NCBI GenBank assembly: GCA_030049455.1
Contig: JASIKV010000041.1
Coordinates: 1 to 15,067 of the forward strand
Direction of reading: 5' to 3'
Length of the DNA stretch: 15,067 nt
DNA from: Terriglobia bacterium
GTDB taxonomy: Bacteria > Acidobacteriota > Terriglobia > UBA7540
The position numbers were made by a program, and so were the translations under genes. Positions 1 through 7,381 of the stretch are shown piece after piece. Numbering within the stretch: position 1 is the first letter of the stretch; the number at the start of each line of letters is the position of its first letter. The notes under the pieces were generated by a model. The model was not told the DNA's origin. It made no database searches and saw only the letters and a list, made by a program, of their open reading frames with translations.

Positions 1-23
1 AATTCCAAGGCGCGCCCTGCCGG

Positions 24-67
24 CAAAGAGGCTGGACCGCGTGCCAAATCGAGGCCCAGCCTTTTTG
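24..67 (+). terminator. possible rho-independent terminator of a gene left of the window
   Basis: Arms at 24-35 (CAAAGAGGCTGG) and 56-67 (CCAGCCTTTTTG) pair over 12 positions with one G-T wobble around a 20-nt loop. The right arm carries a run of five T, as in an intrinsic terminator read on the plus strand. The long loop, and the T run lying inside the stem rather than after it, weaken the call. If real, it ends a plus-strand gene outside the window and separates it from the SpoIIM-like gene. Confidence 0.4.
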
Positions 68-82
68 CCATAGCGATAGAAT

Positions 83-105
83 AGGAAGCCTGCTGCAAGC
101 TTCCT
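83..105 (+). promoter_or_regulatory. small hairpin in the leader of the SpoIIM-like gene
   Basis: AGGAAGC (83-89) and GCTTCCT (99-105) are exact inverted repeats with a 9-nt loop. The hairpin sits directly before a GAGG motif at 106-109 and the possible leader ORF at 115. It could affect mRNA stability or translation. There is no T tract, so it is not a terminator. Its role is inferred from position only. Confidence 0.25.
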
Positions 106-114
106 GAGGTTGTA

Positions 115-156
115 ATGCCAGGCCCAATGGCGTTTGCCGGAGTTCCTGATGATTAG
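115..156 (+). promoter_or_regulatory. possible 13-codon leader ORF overlapping the SpoIIM-like start
   Basis: An ATG at 115 has a GAGG ribosome-binding motif at 106-109, 5 nt upstream. It reads MPGPMAFAGVPDD and stops with TAG at 154-156, so it overlaps the ATG of the SpoIIM-like gene at 149 in another frame. Such an arrangement can couple translation of the downstream gene to the leader. It is short enough to arise by chance, and no conservation can be tested here. Confidence 0.22.
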
Positions 157-1147
157 CGCACGCTGGATGGAAAAACGCAAGCCGTACTGGGACCGGCTGG
201 AGAAAATCATCCAGAAGGCCGGACATCGAGGGACGAGTGCGCTGGCCCACGCGGAGCTTCAGGAGTTGGGGTTACTGTACCGGCAGATCGCCGCGGATTT
301 GGCCTCGGTGCGCGAGGACCCCATGAGCCAGCCCTGGGCGATTTACCTGAATCAACTTCTGGCGCGCGCGCACAATTTAATCTATATGGGCCGGGGCGGG
401 CGGGCGAGCGGCATCTTGGATTTTTATCGCTACGAATTCCCTCGCGTCTTCCGTCAAACGTGGAGCTACACGGCTCTTGCTTTCCTGATTTTCGTGGCGG
501 GAGGTTTGGCGGGACTATTCACCAGCCTTGCCGACCCCTCGTTTCAACGATTCCTGCTCGGCCCGCAAATGAGCGACACGATTGACCGGCGCGAGATGTG
601 GACCCACTCCGTGCTGACCATCAAGCCGCTGGCTTCAAGCGCGATCATGACCAACAACCTGAGCGTCTCCTTCACGACGTTCGCGGTGGGAATCATCGGC
701 GGCCTCGGAACAATTTATTTGCTGGCGCTGAATGGCGTGCTCATCGGCGTGATTGGAGCGGCATGCTGGCAGGCCGGGATGAGCCTGCAACTTTGGTCGT
801 TTGTCGCGCCGCACGGCGCGCTGGAATTGCCCGCGATATTCATCGCCGGCGGCGGCGGGCTGCTCCTCGCGCGCGGCTTGTTGTTTCCCGGTGAACTTCC
901 GCGTCGCGAGGCGCTTGTTCTTTACGGCGGTCAGGGCGTGCGACTGGCCCTGGGCATCATCCCGGTGCTTTTCGTGGCGGGGGTGCTGGAAGGATTCTTC
1001 TCGCCTTCCTCGCTTCCCGTGGCGGCCAAATTCGCATGCTCGGCGGCGGCAGGCGGCCTGCTGTTTCTCTATTTGACCCAGTGTGGATGGGGCCAGCGGC
1101 CGGGAAAGCGCGCTCAGAGCATGCCGCGCGATTTGATCTGGAGGTAA
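149..1147 (+). CDS. SpoIIM-like (DUF95) integral membrane protein
   Basis: Multi-pass inner-membrane protein of 332 residues, resembling the stage II sporulation protein M family (DUF95). In non-sporulating bacteria these proteins occur beside MoxR/DUF58 genes and have no known biochemical function. A soluble N-terminus begins MISARWMEKRKPYW, and hydrophobic segments lie near residues 107-126, 175-205, 228-247, 263-281 and 295-310. Family-like motifs are NNLSVSF (169-175), the NG-IG stretch (195-200), PHGALELPAI (221-230) and AGVLEGFFSP (277-286). I chose ATG 149 because GGAG at 139-142 is spaced 6 nt and family members start at about this point; a TTG at 134 would add five residues. The 3' end overlaps the converging DUF58 gene by 34 bp. 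In relatives the partner is often an RDD-family gene just upstream, which would lie outside this window. Sporulation itself is not implied. Confidence 0.9.
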   Translation: MISARWMEKRKPYWDRLEKIIQKAGHRGTSALAHAELQELGLLYRQIAADLASVREDPMSQPWAIYLNQLLARAHNLIYMGRGGRASGILDFYRYEFPRVFRQTWSYTALAFLIFVAGGLAGLFTSLADPSFQRFLLGPQMSDTIDRREMWTHSVLTIKPLASSAIMTNNLSVSFTTFAVGIIGGLGTIYLLALNGVLIGVIGAACWQAGMSLQLWSFVAPHGALELPAIFIAGGGGLLLARGLLFPGELPRREALVLYGGQGVRLALGIIPVLFVAGVLEGFFSPSSLPVAAKFACSAAAGGLLFLYLTQCGWGQRPGKRAQSMPRDLIWR

Positions 1148-2586
1148 TGGTTGACCAGGTTTGAGGATAACTGGCCGGGCAGGAATTCCATGGCCAGCGC
1201 TCCCTGCTCGCGCATGCGGCGAAGAAGAATTTCGCGCCGCTGGATGATTTCCTGGGCCGCCACATACTGATACATGCGAGCGGGCGAGTCCGGCCGGCGC
1301 CCGGCTAAAGCGCGCAATTCCGGCTCGCCCACCACTGCGAACAACACAAGGTGGCGCGGAAGCAGGCGGAAAGCAGCTTCAATCACCCCCGGCGTTGCAG
1401 CGGTTTCAGCCAGATCCGTAATCCAGACCACCAGGCTGCGGCGGCGGTGGCGTGTCATCAGGCTGTCGGCGGCGAGACCGTGATTGGCTTCCACGGACTC
1501 ACCGGAAACCAAAGCCAACTGCTCCATGATGTGCCGCAGATGCTCGGCGCCGCGCGCGGCGGGAAGAAACGACTGAAGCCGGCGGCCATAAGTGATCAGG
1601 CCGGTGGTGTCGCCCGAATGAAGCGCAACGTGCGCAAGGCTCAGCGCGGCGTTCGCCGCGTAATCAAGCTTCATGAGTGGCGCTGCGAGCATGCCGGAGG
1701 AGACGGCGATTCCCTTTGCAGGTACGCCCCCGCTGCCTTGCGTAGAAAACAGATCTTGAGGGCCCTGCGGCGGACGCGTTCGGGCCAGCATCAAGCGGCC
1801 GGCATCGACCATCAGGAAAACCGACTGGCTGCGCTCCACTTGATAAACTTTGCTGATTAATTTTCTGTGGCGCGCCGTGGCGGGCCAGGAAATATCACGG
1901 ATTTCGTCGGATTCGCGGTACTCGCGCAGGCTTTCGAATTCGCGCCCTCTCCCCATCAGGCGCTTCAGGCGTTTTTCCTGTTCGATCTGGCGGCTGCGCA
2001 CCAGATAAAGCGTGAATCGCTCGGGCTCACGCAGATTCGGAAAGATTCTCACCGACTGGCCGAGCTCGGCGATCGCCCAGCGTTCCGCAAACCGCACAGG
2101 TCCGTAATAGCGCAGGAAGACCCGGCCGGCCTTCAGATCGCCCCGCGTGTTGGGGTGAATCGTGTAGGCGGCGCGAGCACTTCCGCGCGCAGGAAGGGTC
2201 AAGGTGAACCTGGGCAGCTTTTCGCAAAGGGTGGCAGGGAGATCATCCTCAATATGGACTTCAAGCTCCCCCGCGCTGTTGTTCTCAACCAGCAATTCCA
2301 CCCGGGAATCGAGGTTGAGCGAAGGAGGCTCATTCCAGCGGCGCGAGACTTGCAGGGCCGCAGGCGGTGGCAGGCGGCGGAAATCGATCAACCAGGCCAC
2401 CAGCACTCCCGCATCCCACACCGGAAGGGCATACAGGATGCGGTGATTCCACCAAGCCGGACCGATCCACGCGAGGCCCAGCAGAAGCGCGAGAAAAAAA
2501 CGCCACTGGAATGCGCCCGCCCAACGTCGCGTGCCGGCGGCGGGCGCGCTCATCGGAGAGGGAATGAGCCGGCGCGGCTCGCTCAT
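1114..2586 (-). CDS. DUF58 domain protein (vWA-like partner of MoxR)
   Basis: DUF58 protein of 490 residues, slightly longer than usual. Two hydrophobic stretches near the N-terminus (about 29-48 and 50-68) anchor it in the membrane. A beta-rich region follows, then the family signature from 212 to 239, including GREFESLREY (214-223) and DISWPATAR (231-239). Next comes a vWA-like first strand with VDAGRLM (260-266), where the Asp is at the usual MIDAS position. The second half continues vWA-like with SLVVWITDLAE (384-394). About 38 extra residues rich in Gly, Pro and Gln lie between GRLM and KLDYAANA (roughly 267-305). DUF58 proteins pair with MoxR ATPases and are thought to help assemble or activate membrane or periplasmic complexes. 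Its ATG overlaps the MoxR stop (ATGA at 2583-2586), so the two are probably translated in a coupled way. It is the last gene of the operon. Confidence 0.92.
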   Translation of the reverse strand: MSEPRRLIPSPMSAPAAGTRRWAGAFQWRFFLALLLGLAWIGPAWWNHRILYALPVWDAGVLVAWLIDFRRLPPPAALQVSRRWNEPPSLNLDSRVELLVENNSAGELEVHIEDDLPATLCEKLPRFTLTLPARGSARAAYTIHPNTRGDLKAGRVFLRYYGPVRFAERWAIAELGQSVRIFPNLREPERFTLYLVRSRQIEQEKRLKRLMGRGREFESLREYRESDEIRDISWPATARHRKLISKVYQVERSQSVFLMVDAGRLMLARTRPPQGPQDLFSTQGSGGVPAKGIAVSSGMLAAPLMKLDYAANAALSLAHVALHSGDTTGLITYGRRLQSFLPAARGAEHLRHIMEQLALVSGESVEANHGLAADSLMTRHRRRSLVVWITDLAETAATPGVIEAAFRLLPRHLVLFAVVGEPELRALAGRRPDSPARMYQYVAAQEIIQRREILLRRMREQGALAMEFLPGQLSSNLVNHYLQIKSRGML

Positions 2587-3533
2587 TTGGGAACCTCGAC
2601 CGCATCCAGAATTTCCGCGATGACCCGGTCGCTGGTAATTCCCTCCAGGTCGGCTTCGGGCTTGACGAGGAGGCGATGCCGGAACACCGGCGGCGCAGCC
2701 GCCTTCACATCATCGGGGATCAGGTAGTCGCGCCCATCCATGGCGGCGAGGGTTTTCGCAGCAAGCATCAGGGCCACGGTGGCGCGGGGGCTCGCCCCCA
2801 GACTGAGGGCCGCCCAGTCGCGACTTCGCTGCGCTACTGCCACGACGTAGCGGAAAATTCCAGGCTCGACCTTCAGCGCAGCCACTTCCCGGCGCGCCGC
2901 GGCCAGCAAGCCCGGCTCAACCGGCGCGAGCCCCAGAGTTTCAAGCCGCTGGGGATCGAAACCCTGCTGGTAGCGTTCCAGGATTTCCACTTCTTTTTCA
3001 GCGAGAGGATAAGGAACGCGAATTTTCAAGAGGAAGCGGTCAAGTTGCGCCTCAGGAAGCGGGTAGGTGCCTTCAAACTCTACAGGGTTTTGCGTAGCGA
3101 AAACGGTAAAGAATGGCGAAAGGGGGTAGCAAGTTCCGTCGAGCGTCACTTGCCGCTCTTCCATCGACTCCAGCAGCGCCGATTGCGTGCGCGGGGGGAC
3201 TCGATTGACCTCATCCACCAGCAGCAGCCCGGTGAAAACGGGTCCGCGGCGCAGAGTAAAGGCGCTCGTGGCCATGTTGAAAACGTTTGAGCCCAGAATG
3301 TCGGCGGGCATCAAATCGGGAGTGCACTGCACGCGCTGGAATTCCAGCCCGCAGATTTGGGCCAGGGCCTTTACGGAAAGTGTCTTGGCGATTCCCGGCA
3401 CGCCCTCCAGAAGCGCGTGGCCGCCGCAAACCAGGACGGCCAGCATCTGGTTGATGGTGTCTTCCTGGCCCACCACGACCTTGCTGATTTCCGTGCGAGC
3501 GTGCGAAACGAATTTATGAACATCGCCGGCCAT
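2583..3533 (-). CDS. MoxR family AAA+ ATPase
   Basis: Cytoplasmic AAA+ ATPase of 316 residues, full length for the MoxR group. It shows Walker A GVPGIAKT (44-51; the Ala before Lys is common in MoxR proteins), Walker B LLLVDEVNR (103-111), the MoxR-typical stretch ending LLESMEERQVTLDG (120-133), sensor 1 FATQNPVEFEGTYPLPEAQ (145-163), DRFLLKI (165-171) and a sensor-2-like GASPRATVALMLAAK (246-260). MoxR ATPases act as chaperone-like motors with vWA or DUF58 partners. The DUF58 gene follows with a 4-nt overlap, making that protein the likely partner. The start is secure: AAGGAGG at 3539-3545 lies 5 nt from the ATG, the best ribosome-binding site in this operon. This suggests the ATPase is made at a higher level than its upstream neighbours. 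Confidence 0.96.
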   Translation of the reverse strand: MAGDVHKFVSHARTEISKVVVGQEDTINQMLAVLVCGGHALLEGVPGIAKTLSVKALAQICGLEFQRVQCTPDLMPADILGSNVFNMATSAFTLRRGPVFTGLLLVDEVNRVPPRTQSALLESMEERQVTLDGTCYPLSPFFTVFATQNPVEFEGTYPLPEAQLDRFLLKIRVPYPLAEKEVEILERYQQGFDPQRLETLGLAPVEPGLLAAARREVAALKVEPGIFRYVVAVAQRSRDWAALSLGASPRATVALMLAAKTLAAMDGRDYLIPDDVKAAAPPVFRHRLLVKPEADLEGITSDRVIAEILDAVEVPK

Positions 3534-3565
3534 TCACACCTCCTTTGCAAAGCGTCTGAGACCGA

Positions 3566-4762
3566 TCAAATTCTGCCTGTGGATTCACCCGCCTCACCGG
3601 CCAACCCCGGCTGCAATCCCAGTCGTGCGGCAAAATCGTGAAGGTCGCCGACCCAGGCGAGCGCCTTGGACTCCGTGACGGTATGGAGCTTCAATGCCTG
3701 TGAAATTTCCTCGATTGTGCCGGCAAAATTCGGAATCGCACCTCCGGATCTTCGCTCGACTCTTTCCACCACGTCGGGCGTCGCCGCCGACAATGGGATT
3801 CCGAGCTTGCGGCTGAGCAGGAATCGAAAATGGGAGAAAGCGATTTCAAGAGCCCCCGCCGCCTCGCCCTTTCTCTGGTAAAGAGCGCCGAGAGTGGCAA
3901 CAAATTCCAGCGGTGACAGGCGCGATTCCCGCGTCATCGGGCGGATCGGCCCGCTGCGGCGCGCAAAAGTGAGAATGATAAATCCTCCAAAACCCAGAAT
4001 CTGCAACAGAGCCCAGGGCAAAGGCGTTCGCGCGAGATAGGGCCACAGCCCCTGCCGCACTCCGTGGAAGTATTCGTCCCACAGAATGCGCGTGGGACCC
4101 GCGGGCCCCACCGAATTCAAAAAGAGCGCCAGGTTTGCGGCGCGCGTGATTCCGGTATTCGTGAGCGGGGTGTCTCCGGCCCACCAGATGACTTCGCCCT
4201 CGCCCATGGAAAATTTGACCACCGTTGCCCCGCCGCTGTCGCCGTAGTAGCGCTTCTCGCTTGGGCGCGGGTGGGTCCATCGGACATCGCTTTCCATGAT
4301 GATCTCGGGCGCGTGGCGGGTAAGGGGAGCGGCCTGCTCCGCGTGAAAGGTTTTCCACTCCTCGGTAATTTCCGGCGCGGGCTCCACTCCCTTTGCGTCA
4401 ATGGCCGAAGCGCCGGATGGACCGGTGATCAGCAGCCGGCCGCCGCGCAGCACGAATTGCTTCAGTTGAATTTGCTCCTCGGCCGAAGCCGGAATGGTGG
4501 GGCTGGCGATGATCAGCGTCGCTTGTCCGGAAGGCAAATCTCCCGGCGGCCCGGTCCAGCGCTCGGGGCGATAGCCCATTTCTTCAAGGAGCGTGAAGGC
4601 GGCCTTGGCGCCATCCTTGGCGGCGGAATAGCTTGAGGGATAACCGCGCGACGACTCTTCACCGGCGTTGGGAACAAGAAGCGCCACGATCGTCAGAATG
4701 CCGAGCAGGCCGGCGGAAAGAAGCAAAAGTCTTTTATCGCCGGAGTCCAGAGGAACAGTCAT
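3566..4762 (-). CDS. DUF4350 domain membrane protein
   Basis: Protein of 398 residues with a transmembrane helix near 11-30, a large extracytoplasmic domain, a second helix near 248-266 and a cytoplasmic tail. The domain after the first helix has DUF4350 features: SSYSAAKDGAKAAFTLLEEMGY (in 43-64), a Rossmann-like ATLIIASP (81-88), GGRLLITGPSG (107-117) and DEYFHG (229-234) before the second helix. The ORF extends upstream to 4831, but I chose ATG 4762. That start overlaps the previous stop as ATGA, has GGAG about 8 nt upstream, and puts the helix at the N-terminus; the longer form would add an Arg-rich extension inside the neighbouring gene. DUF4350 proteins recur in MoxR/DUF58/DUF4129 loci. 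No enzyme activity is known for the family and no catalytic motif is evident. Confidence 0.88.
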   Translation of the reverse strand: MTVPLDSGDKRLLLLSAGLLGILTIVALLVPNAGEESSRGYPSSYSAAKDGAKAAFTLLEEMGYRPERWTGPPGDLPSGQATLIIASPTIPASAEEQIQLKQFVLRGGRLLITGPSGASAIDAKGVEPAPEITEEWKTFHAEQAAPLTRHAPEIIMESDVRWTHPRPSEKRYYGDSGGATVVKFSMGEGEVIWWAGDTPLTNTGITRAANLALFLNSVGPAGPTRILWDEYFHGVRQGLWPYLARTPLPWALLQILGFGGFIILTFARRSGPIRPMTRESRLSPLEFVATLGALYQRKGEAAGALEIAFSHFRFLLSRKLGIPLSAATPDVVERVERRSGGAIPNFAGTIEEISQALKLHTVTESKALAWVGDLHDFAARLGLQPGLAGEAGESTGRI

Positions 4763-5739
4763 TGCAGCGACTCCAATTGGGACATGACGGCGTCGTAATC
4801 GGCTGCGGTTGCTGCTGCGTGGCCGTACCATATGCGTTCAAAGCAATGAGTGATGGCGCTGAGCGGCGGCCTTTGCGATGAATCCTGCGGGAGCAGGTGC
4901 AAATACTCGCGGTGAGTTCGCGCCGGGTCAATTCGCCAGGCGCCGGATTCACCGAGGCTGAGCACAGCCGCAGTGTAGATGATTCGGATCGCCTCGCGAA
5001 AATCTCCGTTCGCTGCCGCTTCACGAGCACGCTGCACCATTTCACGCCAGGTTTCAGCAGAGCCGATTTTCCCGGATTGGGCGCGCGATGGGCGCAGGGT
5101 GAGGCCGGCAAGGGATACACGAGAGAGCGAATAAATCAGCCACGCCAGGAAGGCAAGGCTCAGCAACGCAACCACGGCCCACAGCAGCACCCTCGTCACC
5201 TTGGGGTGGCCTGCGGCGTGATTGAGAATCTTGTTGAGGATTGCCCAAACCCAGTCGGTGAATTCGTCCCAGAGGGATTCCATCTCGTTCGAAGTGCGGA
5301 CGGATCTGAATTCGCGCCGGTTGAGGATGTTGTCAAGTTTGGCGCGCGCCGATCCGGGATCGGACGGACTGTTATGCGCAAGCGCTTGAGCGTCATCAAG
5401 CATCGACTGCAGGCGGTGAGACATTTCGCGGGAAACGCCGGGAGCGGATTTGGGGTTCTTCGTCAGTTTGTCGAGAGCATCCCCAAGCCACCGTGTGGAC
5501 ACTTGGAATTGCTGCTCCTGCACGGAGACGGACCATTTCTCCGGCAACTGCTTGCGAAGCGAGGCAGCTTCTTCGGGATGATTACCGAGCCGGCCGGCCG
5601 ACTCCGACCACCGGCTTAACTCGGAAAGGTATGACCCCAAATCGAGCTGGGGTGAAGGTTCAACTTTCCCTGATTGCCCGCCCAAAGCGGGGAGAGTAAT
5701 CGTCACGGCCAGCAGTAAGAGGAGCAAGAGGCGTCTCAT
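4759..5739 (-). CDS. DUF4129 domain protein, secreted N-terminus with one internal helix
   Basis: Protein of 326 residues. A typical signal peptide (MRRLLLLLLLAVTITLPALGG) is followed by a mostly helical extracytoplasmic region (about 25-180), a transmembrane helix near 184-205, and a cytoplasmic DUF4129 domain at 225-325 with WREMVQRAREAAANGDFREA (231-250) and FERIWYGH (300-307). DUF4129 domains are found C-terminal to transglutaminase-like or orphan membrane proteins, often next to MoxR and DUF58 genes; no transglutaminase core is present here. I chose ATG 5739, 2 nt after the previous stop; a TTG at 5745 would overlap that stop and add two residues. No clear Shine-Dalgarno is seen, so translation may be coupled. 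The stop overlaps the DUF4350 start (ATGA at 4759-4762). Confidence 0.88.
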   Translation of the reverse strand: MRRLLLLLLLAVTITLPALGGQSGKVEPSPQLDLGSYLSELSRWSESAGRLGNHPEEAASLRKQLPEKWSVSVQEQQFQVSTRWLGDALDKLTKNPKSAPGVSREMSHRLQSMLDDAQALAHNSPSDPGSARAKLDNILNRREFRSVRTSNEMESLWDEFTDWVWAILNKILNHAAGHPKVTRVLLWAVVALLSLAFLAWLIYSLSRVSLAGLTLRPSRAQSGKIGSAETWREMVQRAREAAANGDFREAIRIIYTAAVLSLGESGAWRIDPARTHREYLHLLPQDSSQRPPLSAITHCFERIWYGHAAATAADYDAVMSQLESLQ

Positions 5740-5741
5740 CG

Positions 5742-7259
5742 TCAAGGATTGATCGGGGAAGGAGGCATTGCCGGTGACTCCGGTGAGCTAGCTTCCATCT
5801 GGCCGCCTTCGGAGACATAAAGCCGGTCAATCAGGCGGTTAATTTTATACTGAAGGTAGAAGATTCCGAGAAAAAAGGTTCCCAACGGCGAGATTTCATT
5901 GTCGTGCTGAAGCCGAATTCCGGCAGTAAACATACCAGTCTCCCTGGGCGCCAGGTGATCCAGCAAAATGCGGCGGGCTTTGAAGCAATGCAGCACCACG
6001 ATGATTGACGAAACCAGCAGAATCGCAGGCTGGACGGCGAAGAGAGGGCTGTCGGGTTGAGTCATGTTGATCTTCATGAAGGCGTCGATGACGCTCAATA
6101 GGAAGAGCGAAATATATCCGGCCAATGCTATGGCTGGGCCGACAATCCCAATCTTTTCAGAGGAATTCAAGTCGTTGAGGGCCTTTCGCCGGAGCATGAA
6201 CCAGATGGGTACGTAAATCCCTCCGGTTATAAAGGCAAGGATGAGCGTGCCAAAAACTGTGGAATCCTCGAGGCGCTCTCTCGCTTCATCATCCACTTCG
6301 ATTGGTGTTCGCGGCTGCACAGCCTCATCAAGGTGGGCCATCATCAGTTGCAGGTCGAACCCCTCTTTACGCACACGCAGATCGTAGTAGGCGATGACGA
6401 AACTGATCATGAGCAAGGGCGCGGTCGCGGAGGCGCCGACCCCTCCCACCAGCACGCTGGGAATCGTCAACCACAGCCCGGGCCGGCCACCCTTGGCCAT
6501 AATCAGCATGCTCGCGACACTGAAGGGCGCCTGGCACAGAGATACAAGGACCATCTGAATCATGACCATCAGGAAAGCCACCAGAAGGAGCCGCCAGAGG
6601 TATCCCCTGGTCAGTGCGATGCTTCGCTTGATGGCTTGTCGAGCGCTTATTTTCTCCAAAACCAGCGCTGGAATGGCAACACTATAACGGACAAGGAAAA
6701 TGATCATCAGGACGAATGCCGCGATGAGACCGAGAATCGCCACCAAACCCATCAAGACGAGTAACAGGATCATGGACTTGGGGATCACGGCCATGGCGCC
6801 CACTATCAGAAAAAATATAATGCCCGCCAGCATCATGAATCCCGCCGCGCGCAAAAGGATGGAAAGGATGACATGAAGAATTCGCCCAACCCTGCGCCGA
6901 ATGACCCTGAAGGAATCGCGAATCGTTGCCATTCGCCCCAAGTAGACCTCGGAGAGTGCATGAGTCGTGGCTCCCAGCGCCATCGCATAGGCGATGTAAT
7001 AAGGAATCAGAATTCCCAGGGATGCCAACGCCGCGCTCAGCCCGAAGCGCATTGTCTGCATCGCCGCCTGAGGCGTTTGTGGATTGTGTGGAAGCGGAAT
7101 AGTGCTCAGAAACACCTGGACGAGGATTTGCATACCCACCAGGATTCCCTGGGGAAGCACCATGATGCCGGCAAACAGCCAGAAATGTTTGCGGAAGTAG
7201 CTGAACGTGCGGTCCAGCAACTCCCCCAAGCCCAGGGGAACCAAGTTTGCCGTTGACAT
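5742..7259 (-). CDS. polytopic membrane protein: GPDPase membrane domain fused to DUF4234
   Basis: Integral membrane protein of 505 residues, first gene of the operon. The N-terminal part (about 1-310) matches the glycerophosphoryl diester phosphodiesterase membrane domain pattern: GLGELLDRTFSYFRKHFWLF near the start, several helices, and a C-terminal YYDLRVRKEGFDLQLM (291-306). There is no phosphodiesterase catalytic domain, so this should not be called an enzyme. After a polar linker (about 312-333), residues 334-480 look like DUF4234: VFGTLILAFITGGIYVPIWF (335-354), LRRKALNDLN (356-365) and GIFYLQYKINRLID (465-478). ATG 7259 has GAGG 5 nt upstream. Function unknown; it may be a membrane platform for the MoxR/DUF58 machine. 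A promoter candidate lies about 50 nt upstream. Confidence 0.82.
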   Translation of the reverse strand: MSTANLVPLGLGELLDRTFSYFRKHFWLFAGIMVLPQGILVGMQILVQVFLSTIPLPHNPQTPQAAMQTMRFGLSAALASLGILIPYYIAYAMALGATTHALSEVYLGRMATIRDSFRVIRRRVGRILHVILSILLRAAGFMMLAGIIFFLIVGAMAVIPKSMILLLVLMGLVAILGLIAAFVLMIIFLVRYSVAIPALVLEKISARQAIKRSIALTRGYLWRLLLVAFLMVMIQMVLVSLCQAPFSVASMLIMAKGGRPGLWLTIPSVLVGGVGASATAPLLMISFVIAYYDLRVRKEGFDLQLMMAHLDEAVQPRTPIEVDDEARERLEDSTVFGTLILAFITGGIYVPIWFMLRRKALNDLNSSEKIGIVGPAIALAGYISLFLLSVIDAFMKINMTQPDSPLFAVQPAILLVSSIIVVLHCFKARRILLDHLAPRETGMFTAGIRLQHDNEISPLGTFFLGIFYLQYKINRLIDRLYVSEGGQMEASSPESPAMPPSPINP

Positions 7260-7307
7260 GTGATCCTCGGCCAGGGAATTCGTCTCTGAAGTTTGCAGGA
7301 GAAAGCA

Positions 7308-7335
7308 ATATTAACCCAACATTGGCAGATTTCAA
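7308..7335 (-). promoter_or_regulatory. candidate sigma70 promoter of the five-gene operon
   Basis: On the minus strand, TTGAAA (7330-7335) and TAATAT (7308-7313) are separated by 16 nt, close to the sigma70 consensus. Transcription would start near 7300, giving a leader of roughly 40 nt before ATG 7259. It lies in the 122-nt gap after the histidine kinase stop, so the operon could be transcribed apart from the kinase. No experiment supports it. Confidence 0.5.
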
Positions 7336-7381
7336 CTCAAATCCGAATGCGGGCTTTGGGGCATTTCGTAATCTGCAGGTT

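Noticed and set aside
1..6. Window starts with AATTCC, as if cut at an EcoRI site
   Set aside because: Internal GAATTC sites remain (for example near 436 and 1181), so it is not a complete digest end; probably chance.
77..82. TAGAAT, a -10-like box before the SpoIIM-like gene
   Set aside because: No -35 box at 15-19 nt upstream; the region is taken up by the terminator-like stem.
1867..2727. Plus-strand open frame of 286 codons opposite DUF58 and MoxR
   Set aside because: It has no recognisable domain, is low-complexity and Arg/Gly-rich, and lies fully opposite two well-supported genes; a high-GC shadow.
4763..4831. Longer DUF4350 protein starting at 4831
   Set aside because: It would add an Arg-rich stretch before the membrane helix and overlap the DUF4129 coding region by about 70 bp; ATG 4762 gives a classic ATGA junction.
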